Assembly (NCBI GenBank): GCA_937952095.1
Contig: CALFYG010000043.1
Coordinates: forward strand, 1-22,919
Reading direction: 5' to 3'
Origin: an uncultured Micrococcales bacterium
GTDB lineage: Bacteria; Actinomycetota; Actinomycetes; S36-B12; UBA10799
Length of the DNA: 22,919 bases
The notes beneath the pieces are model-generated. The model was not told where the DNA came from and ran no database searches. It was given only the letters and a program-made list of their open reading frames with translations. Numbering within the stretch: the first letter of the stretch is position 1; each line of letters opens with the position of its first letter. A program made the position numbers and the translations under genes. This document shows positions 6,888 to 15,594 of this stretch, piece by piece.

Positions 6888-8834
6888 ATGGATGAGGCCA
6901 ACGTCCACCAGACCGTCCCCCGTGGACTCGTCGCGCTGTGCTTGGCCTGCGCGACGGCGATCCCCCTGGGTGCGATGACCACTCCCACCGCCGCGACCCC
7001 AAGTCACCGGGTGCTCCTCAGCACCTCCGGTGAGATGAGTGAGGTCGCCTCCGCCGTCACAGCTGCCGGTGGCACGGTGGTGCAGACTTTCGAGATCGCG
7101 CAGACTCTGCTCGCCGATCTCCCCGAGAACGTCACGGCCCCCGAGGGGTCGTTCGTCGTGCCGAACGTCACGATGAAGTTCAACGCGGCCCCTGCGGCGA
7201 CCGCTACCAGCGATGCCGCCAACACCTTCCGCGAGACCATCAAGGCCCCGGGCGGGCAGAGCGGATCCGGTGTCACAGTTGCTGTGGTCGACACCGGTGT
7301 CGATGACAGTGTGGCCGTCGATGTGGCGAAGCATGTGAACGTGTCCGGTGACACCTCCGGTGACGGACTGGGTCACGGCACCTTCATGGCCGGCCTGGTG
7401 GCTGGCGATGACAACGAGTTCGGCGGGGTGGCTCCCGGCGCTGAGGTGCTCGATGTCCAGGTGGCTGCACAGGATGGCAGCACCGACCTGGCGCGCGTCC
7501 TCGCGGGCCTGCAAGCGGTCGCCGACGAGCGGGCCTCCAACCCGTCGCTGGACGTCGCGATGCTCGCTCTGAGCACCGAGAGCCCCCTGCCACCTTGGAT
7601 GGACCCGCTGACCCGTGGCCTCGACAGGCTGTGGGGACGCGGAGTGACCGTCGTGGTGGCTTCCGGCAACGACGGCAAGAACGGTGTGAGTTCCCCCGCG
7701 ACCGACCCTGTGCTTCTGGTGGCCGGTGCGCAGGACGAGGCTGACACCGCGGCCCGTGCCGACGACACCGTTCCGGACTTCTCGAGCTACGGCAAGGTCT
7801 TCGGACAGCGTCGTCCCGACGTCGTGGCCCCCGGGGTTTCGCTGATCTCGACCGCAGCGCCGCAGAGCGCCGCGTACCTCGAGAACCCGGCCTCCCACGT
7901 CGGTGACGGCTTCCTCAAGGGCACCGGAACCTCGATGTCCGCAGCAGTGACCGCAGGTGCGATCGCCACGCTGCTGGCAGAGCGCCCAGGCCTGACACCC
8001 GACCAGACCAAGCGGCTCGTGGTCGACACTGCGTACACCACGAGTGCGCTCAAGCCGAAGACCGGCGCCGGCAACGGCGGCTTGGATCTGCAGGCAGCAC
8101 TTGAGGCGCCTGTTCCGCCCGCGACCGATGAGTCCACCGGGGGAGACTCCGAGTACGGACCCACTGAGGCTGATGCTGCGGCGTGGGCACGCTTCGCGCA
8201 GGCATGGGCCGACGGAAACCTCCGCGCGCTGGCCAAGGCGTGGGTCGAACTGTCCGAGCAGAGCCGCCGCTGGGCGGCCACCGCCTGGTCGCTGGCCGCG
8301 CTTGCCCAGGGTCTTCAGGGTGATGAAGCCACCTTCGAAAGCCGCCGCTGGGCCGGCCACCACTGGGCGACCAGCGCTTGGCAGAGCCGCCGCTGGGCGA
8401 CAGACGAGTGGGTCAGTCGTCGCTGGGCCGACGAGGAGTGGCTTGCCGAGATGTGGGACAGCCGCCGCTGGGCGAGCCGCCGCTGGGCTGCGAGTGACTG
8501 GCTGGCCTTTGCCTGGACGCTGCGGACCGCAGAGACTGACCCCGCCGTGATGGATATGTGGCGTGAGGATGTCTGGGACAGCCGCCGCTGGGCGAGCCGC
8601 CGCTGGGCCGATGAGGACTGGAGCAGCCGCCGCTGGGCTGACACCGCCTGGGTGAGCCGCCGCTGGGCCGAGGAAGCCTGGGACAGCCGCCGCTGGGCCG
8701 ACTACAGCTGGGAGAGTCGCCGCTGGGCCGCAGGGGACTGGAGCAGCCGCCGCTGGGCCGACTACAGCTGGGACAGCCGCCGCTGGGCGACTGACACCTG
8801 GGACAGCAGGCGTTGGGCGACTCTGGGTTGGTAA
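6888..8834 (+). CDS. Secreted subtilisin-like serine protease with Trp/Arg repeat tail
   Basis: 648-residue S8-family protease. ATG 6888 has AGGAGG (6875-6880) 7 nt upstream; the alternative GTG at 6864 lacks this. A signal peptide occupies about residues 1-40 (hydrophobic GLVALCLACATAIPLGAM, cut near ATA). Residues ~44-110 look like a short inhibitor-like prodomain (HRVLLSTSGEMSEVASAV). The catalytic domain (~120-410) has Asp135 (VVDTGVD), His163 (GHGTFMAGLVAG), oxyanion Asn261 (ASGND) and Ser349 (GTSMSAA), so the triad is complete. An acidic linker (~415-430) leads to a tail of about 190 residues (458-648) with 15 SRRWA motifs in a 10-residue period. The tail is unrelated to standard S8 C-terminal domains I know. 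A histidine kinase gene follows 27 nt downstream on the same strand, so co-transcription is likely. Confidence 0.92.
   Translation: MDEANVHQTVPRGLVALCLACATAIPLGAMTTPTAATPSHRVLLSTSGEMSEVASAVTAAGGTVVQTFEIAQTLLADLPENVTAPEGSFVVPNVTMKFNAAPAATATSDAANTFRETIKAPGGQSGSGVTVAVVDTGVDDSVAVDVAKHVNVSGDTSGDGLGHGTFMAGLVAGDDNEFGGVAPGAEVLDVQVAAQDGSTDLARVLAGLQAVADERASNPSLDVAMLALSTESPLPPWMDPLTRGLDRLWGRGVTVVVASGNDGKNGVSSPATDPVLLVAGAQDEADTAARADDTVPDFSSYGKVFGQRRPDVVAPGVSLISTAAPQSAAYLENPASHVGDGFLKGTGTSMSAAVTAGAIATLLAERPGLTPDQTKRLVVDTAYTTSALKPKTGAGNGGLDLQAALEAPVPPATDESTGGDSEYGPTEADAAAWARFAQAWADGNLRALAKAWVELSEQSRRWAATAWSLAALAQGLQGDEATFESRRWAGHHWATSAWQSRRWATDEWVSRRWADEEWLAEMWDSRRWASRRWAASDWLAFAWTLRTAETDPAVMDMWREDVWDSRRWASRRWADEDWSSRRWADTAWVSRRWAEEAWDSRRWADYSWESRRWAAGDWSSRRWADYSWDSRRWATDTWDSRRWATLGW
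8259..8831 (+). repeat. 30-bp coding tandem repeats (W-x-S-R-R-W-A-x-x-x)
   Basis: The 3' third of the subtilase gene is a degenerate tandem array whose core AGCCGCCGCTGGGC recurs with little change in most units. The protein consensus is W-[DESQV]-S-R-R-W-A-x-x-x, with tryptophan every five residues. The motif SRRWA occurs 15 times; in two places two copies are fused head to tail. Segments 8454-8488 and 8574-8608 are identical and exactly 120 bp apart. A ~29-bp stretch around 8744-8773 repeats the one 60 bp earlier. Both point to duplication by whole units. The regular array is interrupted at about residues 540-560 by LAFAWTLRTAETDPAVMDMW. The last unit uses different codons (AGCAGGCGTTGG). 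Confidence 0.95.
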
Positions 8835-8861
8835 CGTCCTAGCAGCCCCGAGGAGGCGTGG

Positions 8862-11036
8862 ATGACGCAGGTCCGCGAGGGCCTGCGTCCCGCCAGGCCC
8901 GGATGGCTGTCAGTGAATCTGGTCGTTTCGACCGTCGTTCTGCTGGCTGTGGCGTGCCTGGTCGCGCTGTCGGTTCTGACAGCCCGACTTCCGGCGCCGG
9001 CACAACTGGTCGATCCTGCTCCCTTGTGGTTGATCGCTGTGTTCTTCGTGTTGGCAGCCCTGGCCGAAGTGATCTATGTCCCGGTGCGTCACGCCGATTC
9101 GTGGGAGGAGTTGGCGTTCGTTGAGGTCGTGGTGATCTGGGCGGTGCTGGTCCTCTCGCCACTGACCGCCATCGTCACCTGTCTGCTGGGGTTCGCCTTC
9201 ACTGCCGCCATCATGCGGCGCCCCCTCGTGAAGTCGCTGTTCAATCTGGGCGCCTACGCCATCGCCGCCGTCGGGCTGATGATCACGTACTACATGCTCG
9301 ACAGTGGTGCCGACATCTTCAGCGTCCGCTCGGTCCTGGCGCTGGTCGTGGCGGCGCTTCTCTTCGCAGGACTCAATCTGGTGCTGCTTTCAGTGATTCT
9401 CTACGCCGCCGGTGACGTTCCCCCACGGGAGTTCCTGCAGGAGCAAGCAGGGTTGAGCGTTGGGATGGCTGTGGGCTCGGTGGGAGTCTCGACCATCACG
9501 TTGGCGACACTGCAGTACACGCCCGCCCTCACCCCGTTCGCCGCGCTGCCCGCAGTGGCACTCTGGTACGCCTACCGCGCGAGTTCGTCGCATGCGGAGG
9601 CCCGCGAGCGCAGCCGGTGGCTGGTGGTGCTCGGTCAGGCGGTCGCAACGCCGGGGGAGCCGGAGGATGTGATCCCGCGCGCTGCGGACGCGCTGCGACG
9701 TGTCTACGGCGCCGACGAGTACGCCGTCGTCCTGCACTCCGGACTGCGCTTCGGTTCGCATGAGGACTGGGAGCCCCCGTCCTTGATGCCTCGCGAGGCT
9801 CGCACCCTCGGTGGGGACGATCTGCCACCCGGATGGACCGCGGGTGTGGCCGTGCGCCTCGATGACCAGTCCGGCGGCGGGGTGCTGGCGCTGGGCAGTA
9901 AGCAGGAGCCTGTCTGGGTGACGCGCAACCTGCCATGGGCGAGGTCATGGACGCTGGACGACAACGACAAGCCGGCGCTGGTCGCGCTGACGACCGCCGT
10001 CGGCAGTTCGGTCCGCGCTGGCCAGACGTTGACCGCCTTGACTGCGGAGACCGCGAAGCTGCAGGCGGTCGTGGACCATGCCACCGACGGCATCGCGGTG
10101 GTCGACGCCGACGGTGCGCTCCTGTTGTGGAGCCCTGCGGCCGCCCGGATCACGGGTGTCTCAGCGCCCACTGGTGAGGCGCTGCCCGAGATCGTCGACA
10201 GGGTGGTCACCGTGCCGAGTGGACCCCACGGCACGGAATTGGAGTACGACCGTGCCGACGGCCAGTCGCTGTCCCTGCATGTGACGCGGGTGGATGTGCC
10301 CGGGTCGGCGGCTGCCAGCGTGATCACGATCCGTGACATGACACGGGAACGGCGTGCCGAACGGATGAAGGCCGACTTCATCGCCACTGTTTCCCACGAA
10401 CTGCGCACACCGATCACCCCGATCCGCGGGTATGCCGACCTGCTGCGTCGGCGATGGGACCGGATGAGCGAGGAGAAACGTGCCCAGGTGCTCGACACAA
10501 TCGAGGAACGGGCCAACCACCTCACGCGGCTGGTCGACGATCTGTTGATCGCCGCCCGAGCCAGCACCGAGACGACCCTGACCGTCGAAATGACCCAGAT
10601 CGACGTTGTCGACGTGGTCAACGAAGCGGCGCGAGCCTTCCCCGAACTCGATGGCCGGGTGAGCATCGAGGAGTCGGCTCCGCTCATGGTCTACGCCGAC
10701 CGGACCCGTGTTGCGCAGATCGTGGGCAACCTGGTGGGCAACGCGTTGAAGTACACCCCTGCCGACACGCCGATCGAGATCAGCTTCGCGCCAGGCGATC
10801 CCATCGAGGTGCGGGTCAGGGATCATGGCCCCGGAATCGCCGCAGACGAGCAGGAGCGCGTGTTCGAGCGCTTCTACCGCATCGAGGATCCCCTCACGAT
10901 GCGCACCGGAGGCAGCGGGCTCGGTCTGCACATCAGTAGGGAACTCGCGCGTGCGATGGGGGGCGACGTTAGGCTGATTTCGAGTCCTGGTGAGGGCTCG
11001 ACGTTCATACTCCAACTGCGTCCGGAAGGGAACTGA
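8862..11036 (+). CDS. Membrane sensor histidine kinase with PAS domain
   Basis: 724-residue kinase. ATG 8862 has AGGAGG (8851-8856) 5 nt upstream. The first ~240 residues are hydrophobic, with roughly six to eight membrane helices (for example VNLVVSTVVLLAVACLVALS and PLWLIAVFFVLAALAEVIYV), resembling integral-membrane sensing modules. Residues ~250-385 may be a GAF-like region. A PAS-like segment starts around 395 (LQAVVDHATDGIAVVDADGA). The HisKA box has His512 in ATVSHELRTPITPIRGY. The ATPase domain shows the N box (NLVGNALKYTP), DHGPGIAADE and GSGLGLHIS, so all kinase motifs are intact. The stop overlaps the response regulator start (TGATG), indicating a cognate pair. The signal is unknown. 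Confidence 0.93.
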   Translation: MTQVREGLRPARPGWLSVNLVVSTVVLLAVACLVALSVLTARLPAPAQLVDPAPLWLIAVFFVLAALAEVIYVPVRHADSWEELAFVEVVVIWAVLVLSPLTAIVTCLLGFAFTAAIMRRPLVKSLFNLGAYAIAAVGLMITYYMLDSGADIFSVRSVLALVVAALLFAGLNLVLLSVILYAAGDVPPREFLQEQAGLSVGMAVGSVGVSTITLATLQYTPALTPFAALPAVALWYAYRASSSHAEARERSRWLVVLGQAVATPGEPEDVIPRAADALRRVYGADEYAVVLHSGLRFGSHEDWEPPSLMPREARTLGGDDLPPGWTAGVAVRLDDQSGGGVLALGSKQEPVWVTRNLPWARSWTLDDNDKPALVALTTAVGSSVRAGQTLTALTAETAKLQAVVDHATDGIAVVDADGALLLWSPAAARITGVSAPTGEALPEIVDRVVTVPSGPHGTELEYDRADGQSLSLHVTRVDVPGSAAASVITIRDMTRERRAERMKADFIATVSHELRTPITPIRGYADLLRRRWDRMSEEKRAQVLDTIEERANHLTRLVDDLLIAARASTETTLTVEMTQIDVVDVVNEAARAFPELDGRVSIEESAPLMVYADRTRVAQIVGNLVGNALKYTPADTPIEISFAPGDPIEVRVRDHGPGIAADEQERVFERFYRIEDPLTMRTGGSGLGLHISRELARAMGGDVRLISSPGEGSTFILQLRPEGN

Positions 11037-11428
11037 TGGCCACCGTGCTGATCGTCGACGACGAGCCGAGCGTCCGCGATCTGATTCGCGACACGCTCGA
11101 ACTCGAGGACCATGTGGTCAATGAGGCGGTCGATGGTCCCAGTGCGCTGGAGGCCCTGCGCGCCGATGAGCTTCCCGACCTGGTGGTGCTGGACATCATG
11201 ATGCCTGGGATGAGCGGTCTGGACGTGCTCACCGAGCTCCGCGGGCAGCCCACCACGAAGGAGTTGCCCGTCATCCTGTTGACGGCCATGTCCGACGACG
11301 CGACGACGTGGGCCGGGTGGAGCGCAGGGGCCAACGTCTTCCTGCCCAAGCCCTTCGACCCGGGGGCTCTGTTGGACTGGATCGACCGTGTCCTCGAAGG
11401 TGGGGGCGAGATGGAGCCGACACTGTGA
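11036..11428 (+). CDS. Single-domain response regulator (REC only)
   Basis: 130-residue receiver-domain protein without an output domain. The acidic pocket is Asp8/Asp9, the phospho-acceptor is Asp53 in VVLDIMMPGMSG, with Thr83 (LLTAMS) and Lys105 (LPKPFDP) as the conserved switch residues; all are present. It starts on the last base of the kinase stop codon. Its own stop overlaps the next gene's GTG (GTGA at 11425-11428). Lacking a DNA-binding domain, it probably acts by protein contact, like CheY or Spo0F types. Its target cannot be deduced. Confidence 0.93.
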   Translation: MATVLIVDDEPSVRDLIRDTLELEDHVVNEAVDGPSALEALRADELPDLVVLDIMMPGMSGLDVLTELRGQPTTKELPVILLTAMSDDATTWAGWSAGANVFLPKPFDPGALLDWIDRVLEGGGEMEPTL

Positions 11429-12651
11429 AGACGATTCGTCCGGAGAGCCTCGCGAATCGACTGGAGTCGCTGACGCCCAACCCCCGGATCGTGGCGCCGG
11501 GCAACTTCGCCACCCCGCAGACGCTGCTCAAGCTCGTGGACGAGGTTCTGCCGCAGTACACGCTGCACATGCTCAACGCACAGGGCACGATCCCGACCCG
11601 CGACGGCGTCACGCACGAGACGACGTTCGTCGGTCCTGGGATGCGCCGAAGCCCCAATCTCATGTACTACCCCTGCCGTCTGAGCCTCACCCCGGTGATC
11701 CTGCGGCAGTCGCTGCCGGTGGACGTTCTTCTCCTGCACACCTCGACCCCGCGGGACAAGATGGTCTCGATGGGCCTGGAGGTCAACATCCTCCCGGCCG
11801 TCTTCGAAGCGGTGCGCGACCGCGGGGGATTGATCATCGCCCAGGTGAACCCGAAGATGCCCCACACCTACGGCGATGCGCTGGTCCACGTCGATGACAT
11901 CGACTACTGCATCGAGGTCGACGAACCGCTGATGGCTCTCGAACCGAGTCCGCCCGATGAGGTCGCGCAGGCGATCGCGGGACGCATCTACAGCCGGATC
12001 CCTGATGGTGCCACGCTGCAACTGGGCATCGGCGGCGTGCCGGATGCCGTGCTCGGTGCCCTCACGGGTCGCCGGGGTCTGCGCATCTGGTCCGAGATGT
12101 TCTCCGACGGTGTGCTCGCATTGCACGAACTCGGGTGTTTCGACACCGACGTGCCCCTCACCGCCTCGTTCGTGTTCGGCAGCCAGCGGCTCTACGACTG
12201 GCTGGACGGCAACCGGCTTGTGCGAATGCGCCGCACCGAGGTGACCAACGATCCGGGACGGATCAGTCGAACACCGGCCATGATCAGTGTGAACTCCGCT
12301 CTGCAGGTGGACCTGTACGGGCAGGCCAACGCCTCCCGGATCAAGGGACGGATCTACTCCGGATTCGGAGGCTCCACCGACTTCATCGTCGGGGCGCTGC
12401 ACTCGCCCGGTGGGAACGCCTTCATCGCGCTGCCGTCGTGGCACCCGCGGGCGCAGGTGTCCACCATCGTGCCGCTGATCGAGGGACCGGTGACGTCGTT
12501 CCAGCACTCATCGGTGGTCACTGAGTACGGCCTGGCTCAGATCTTCGGCAACGAGGAGCGTGAGCAGGTGCGGCAGTTGATCGAACATGCTGCCCACCCG
12601 GATGCCCGTGAGGCGCTGTGGGAGGCCGCCAAAGCACAGGGCCGCGCCTGA
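11425..12651 (+). CDS. Acetyl-CoA hydrolase / CoA-transferase family protein
   Basis: 408-residue protein of the acetyl-CoA hydrolase/4-hydroxybutyrate CoA-transferase family. The start is GTG 11425, which overlaps the response regulator stop by four bases; the longer frame upstream lies inside that gene. Recognisable blocks are an N-terminal segment with HMLNAQGT, the GIGGVPDAVLGAL glycine-rich loop, and IWSEMFSDGV. Glu224 in the last is the expected residue that forms the glutamyl-CoA thioester. The GGSTDFIVGA and TEYGLAQIFG blocks complete the C-terminal domain. It would transfer CoA between acyl groups or hydrolyse acetyl-CoA in the cytoplasm. It is odd for a central-metabolism enzyme to be translationally coupled to a response regulator. 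It converges on aceE, whose product makes acetyl-CoA. Confidence 0.9.
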   Translation: MKTIRPESLANRLESLTPNPRIVAPGNFATPQTLLKLVDEVLPQYTLHMLNAQGTIPTRDGVTHETTFVGPGMRRSPNLMYYPCRLSLTPVILRQSLPVDVLLLHTSTPRDKMVSMGLEVNILPAVFEAVRDRGGLIIAQVNPKMPHTYGDALVHVDDIDYCIEVDEPLMALEPSPPDEVAQAIAGRIYSRIPDGATLQLGIGGVPDAVLGALTGRRGLRIWSEMFSDGVLALHELGCFDTDVPLTASFVFGSQRLYDWLDGNRLVRMRRTEVTNDPGRISRTPAMISVNSALQVDLYGQANASRIKGRIYSGFGGSTDFIVGALHSPGGNAFIALPSWHPRAQVSTIVPLIEGPVTSFQHSSVVTEYGLAQIFGNEEREQVRQLIEHAAHPDAREALWEAAKAQGRA

Positions 12652-12659
12652 GTCTCGCG

Positions 12660-12770
12660 TGCGACGTTGTTGTCGCACGTGATCCTCGGGTGCGACGTTG
12701 TTGCCGGATTTGGCGCCGTCAATCGCCAACAACGTCGCAAACGGGCTCCGACACGCACAACAACGTCGCA
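12660..12770. repeat. Four copies of a 13-mer, two direct and two inverted
   Basis: TGCGACGTTGTTG occurs at 12660-12672 and 12691-12703, and its exact reverse complement at 12727-12739 and 12758-12770. Spacing within each pair is 31 bp. The inner pair forms a 13-bp stem with a 23-nt loop; the first copy is also part of a small palindrome (TGCGAC...GTCGCA, 12660-12677). It occupies the whole gap between two convergent genes, so it may act as a bidirectional terminator or be a REP-like element. Confidence 0.9.
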
Positions 12771-12797
12771 AACGCGACGGCTGATCTGCTCGGTCGC

Positions 12798-15515
12798 TCA
12801 GCCGCCACCCTCGGTGTTGCCGGCGTCGGCGGCACCTGGGTCGTCGAGGTGGTACTGAGCCGCCGCTGTGGCCACGGCGGCAGGGTCGATCTTCCCCTGC
12901 CTGGCCAGCAGTGCCAGCGCCTGCACCGTGATCGACTCGGCATCCACGAGGAAGTGTCGACGTAGCGCGCCTCGCGTGTCCGACAACCCCCAGCCGTCGG
13001 TGCCCAAGGACATGAAGTCGCCAGGCACGAACGGCTGGATCTGGTCCTGGACGGCGCGCATGTAGTCGCTCACCGCCACCACTGGACCTTCCGTCTCGGC
13101 GAGGCGCTGGGTGACGTAGGGGACACGAGCGGGTTCGCCGGGGTTCAACAGGGCCGCCCGTTGGGCTGACAGCCCATCGCGGCGCAGTTCGTTCCACGAG
13201 GTCACCGACCAGACGTCCGCGGCCACACCCCACTGGGAATGCAGCAGGGACTGCGCCTTCATCGCCCACGGCACGGCGACGCCTGAGGCCAGCAACTGCA
13301 CACGGGGTCCGTCGCCCTCGCCGCGCGACCACAGGTGCATGCCCTTCAGGATCCCCTCGACGTCGGCGTTGTCCGGCTCCGCCGGCTGCACGATCGGCTC
13401 GTTGTACACCGTGAGGTAGTAGAAGAGATCCTCGGAGTCCTCCCCGTACATCCGACGCAGACCGGCCTTCACGATGTGAGCGATCTCGAAGGCGAATGCC
13501 GGGTCGTAGGCCACCACCGCAGGATTCGTCGAGGCCAGTAGATGCGAGTGTCCGTCCTCGTGCTGCAGACCCTCGCCGTTGAGCGTGGTGCGGCCCGCGG
13601 TCGCGCCGAGCAGGAATCCGCGCACCTTCTGGTCCATGCATGCCCAGAACTGGTCGGCGGTGCGCTGGAACCCGAACATCGAGTAGAAGATGTAGACGGG
13701 GATCATCGGCTCGTCGTGAGTCGAGTACGAGGAACCGGCGGCCTGGAACGAGGATGCCGAACCCGCCTCGTTGATCCCTTCGTGCAGGATCTGACCGTCG
13801 ACCGCCTCCTTGTAGGACAAGAAGAGCTCCCGGTCGACCGATTGGTAAAGCTGCCCGGCAGGGTTGTAGATCTTCTGCACGGGGAACATCGCGTCCATGC
13901 CGAACGTACGGGCCTCGTCCGGGATGATCGGCACGAACCGCTTGCCGATCTCGGGGTCCTTCAGCAACTCCTTGAACAGGCGCACGAAGGCCATGGTGGT
14001 GGCGACTTCTTGCGACCCGGACCCCCGCCGTACGACTTCGTACGGCGTGTCGTCGGGCAGGGCGAGGGGCCGGGACTTCTGTCGGCGCGCGGGCAGCGAG
14101 CCGCCGAGTTCGCGGCGCCGGTCCAGCATGTACTTGATGTGGGGGTGCTCCGGGCCGGGGTGGTAGTACGGGGGGAGTTTCGCGTCGATCTGGTCGTCGG
14201 TGAACGGGATCTGCAGTCGGTCCCGGAACGCCAGCAGGTCCTCCAGCGTGAGCTTCTTCATCTGGTGGGTGGAGTTCCGCGACTCGAAGTGGGAGCCCAG
14301 GGTCCAGCCTTTGACGGTCTTGGCCAGGATCACCGTCGGCTGCCCCTTGTGCTCCATGGCCGACTTGTAGGCCGCGTAGAGCTTCAGGTAGTCGTGGCCG
14401 CCGCGCTTGAGCTTCCAGATCCGGTCATCGGTGTAGTCCTTGACCATGGCTGCCACGCGGGGGTCCTTGTTGAAGAAGTTCTCCCGGACGTACAGCCCCG
14501 ACTCGCCCTTGAACGTCTGGTAGTCGCCGTCCACGGTCTCGTTCATCAACGAGACCAATGCGCCTTCGGTGTCCGCGGCGAGCAGGTCGTCCCACTCCCG
14601 GCCCCAAACCACCTTGATGACGTTCCACCCGGCACCGCGGAAGATCGACTCGAGTTCCTGGATGATCTTGCCGTTGCCGCGGACCGGGCCGTCGAGACGC
14701 TGCAGGTTGCAGTTGACGACGAACGTCAGGTTGTCGAGGCCCTCGCGAGCGGCTTCGTCAAGGTGGCCGAGGGCCTCCGGCTCATCGGTCTCGCCGTCGC
14801 CGAGGAAGGCCCACACGTGCTGTCGAGAGGTGTCCTTGATGCCGCGGTTGTGCAGGTACCGGTTGAAGCGGGCCTGGTAGATCGCCGCGTCCGGTCCGAG
14901 GCCCATGGACACCGTCGGGAACTGCCAGAAGTCACCCATGAGGCGGGGGTGCGGGTAGCTGGGCAGACCGTGGCCGAAGCCGCCGTGGCTGAGCTCCTGC
15001 CGGAACCCGTCCATGCGGTCCTCGCTGATGCGGCCCTCGAGGAAGGCGCGGGCGTAGATGCCCGGGCTGGCATGCCCCTGGTAGAAGATCTGGTCTCCGC
15101 CGTCCACCTCGGGACCGTTGAAGAAGTGGTTGAAGCCGACCTCGTACAGCGAAGCGGACGAGGCGTAGGAACTGATGTGCCCGCCGACTCCGATGCCCGG
15201 ACGCTGTGCGCGGTGGACCATGATCGCGGCGTTCCAGCGGCAATAGGCGCGGATGCGGTGCTCGACCTCTTCGTCGCCGGGGAACGCCGGCTCATCCTCG
15301 GGGTGGATCGTGTTGATGTAGTCGGTCTGTCGCAGGTCGGCGATGCCGATGCTGCGCTCAGCGGCACGACGCAGGAGTTCCCGGACCAGGAAGCGGGCGC
15401 GAGTAGGCCCCGCCGCATCGATGGTCGCGTCGAGGGATTCGATCCACTCCCGGCTCTCCTCGGGGTCGGAGTCCACGTACTGCGTCGGAATGCCACCAGG
15501 CTTCACGCCAGCCAC
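12798..15515 (-). CDS. aceE: Pyruvate dehydrogenase E1 component, homodimeric type
   Basis: 905 residues, close to the usual ~900 of homodimeric E1. It decarboxylates pyruvate with thiamine diphosphate and acetylates the E2 lipoyl domain. Family hallmarks include the N-terminal EWIESLD, PGIGVGGHISSYASSA, and the ThDP-binding motif beginning GDGETDEPEALGHLDEA (GDG at residues 239-241) and ending NCNLQRLDGPV. Further hallmarks are TVKGWTLGSHFESRNSTHQ and the C-terminal MSLGTDGWGLSDTR. GTG 15515 is taken as start. AAAGG lies only about 3 nt upstream of it, so GTG 15506 (better spacing) is also possible. The DUF3052 gene is 79 nt upstream on the same strand. A long antisense frame on the plus strand is a codon-bias artefact. 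Confidence 0.97.
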   Translation of the reverse strand: MAGVKPGGIPTQYVDSDPEESREWIESLDATIDAAGPTRARFLVRELLRRAAERSIGIADLRQTDYINTIHPEDEPAFPGDEEVEHRIRAYCRWNAAIMVHRAQRPGIGVGGHISSYASSASLYEVGFNHFFNGPEVDGGDQIFYQGHASPGIYARAFLEGRISEDRMDGFRQELSHGGFGHGLPSYPHPRLMGDFWQFPTVSMGLGPDAAIYQARFNRYLHNRGIKDTSRQHVWAFLGDGETDEPEALGHLDEAAREGLDNLTFVVNCNLQRLDGPVRGNGKIIQELESIFRGAGWNVIKVVWGREWDDLLAADTEGALVSLMNETVDGDYQTFKGESGLYVRENFFNKDPRVAAMVKDYTDDRIWKLKRGGHDYLKLYAAYKSAMEHKGQPTVILAKTVKGWTLGSHFESRNSTHQMKKLTLEDLLAFRDRLQIPFTDDQIDAKLPPYYHPGPEHPHIKYMLDRRRELGGSLPARRQKSRPLALPDDTPYEVVRRGSGSQEVATTMAFVRLFKELLKDPEIGKRFVPIIPDEARTFGMDAMFPVQKIYNPAGQLYQSVDRELFLSYKEAVDGQILHEGINEAGSASSFQAAGSSYSTHDEPMIPVYIFYSMFGFQRTADQFWACMDQKVRGFLLGATAGRTTLNGEGLQHEDGHSHLLASTNPAVVAYDPAFAFEIAHIVKAGLRRMYGEDSEDLFYYLTVYNEPIVQPAEPDNADVEGILKGMHLWSRGEGDGPRVQLLASGVAVPWAMKAQSLLHSQWGVAADVWSVTSWNELRRDGLSAQRAALLNPGEPARVPYVTQRLAETEGPVVAVSDYMRAVQDQIQPFVPGDFMSLGTDGWGLSDTRGALRRHFLVDAESITVQALALLARQGKIDPAAVATAAAQYHLDDPGAADAGNTEGGG

Positions 15516-15534
15516 CGCCTTTCGTATTGCTTCG

Positions 15535-15540
15535 ACCCTA
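15535..15540 (-). promoter_or_regulatory. Candidate -10 box for aceE
   Basis: On the minus strand TAGGGT (15540-15535) fits the TANNNT form and lies about 20 nt upstream of the aceE GTG. The -35 position 17 bp further up (TGTCGC) is poor. If used, it gives a very short leader. Confidence 0.3.
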
Positions 15541-15594
15541 GTCGCGCGGGGACTCCGGCGACAGTGCTAGCGACGCGCGCAGCGATGACCAGAG

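Noticed and set aside
6870..8363. 497-codon minus-strand frame opposite the subtilase
   Set aside because: Shadow of the S8 gene, whose catalytic motifs are complete; the minus frame is rich in His/Arg/Gly with no recognisable motifs.
8259..8831. Regular ~30-bp repeats as a CRISPR array
   Set aside because: The repeats stay in frame and encode a protein motif; spacers are short and similar, and there are no cas genes nearby.
12660..12770. The TGCGACGTTGTTG cluster as a replication origin
   Set aside because: The 13-mer does not resemble a DnaA box (TTGTCCACA type) and no dnaA/dnaN/gyr genes are nearby.
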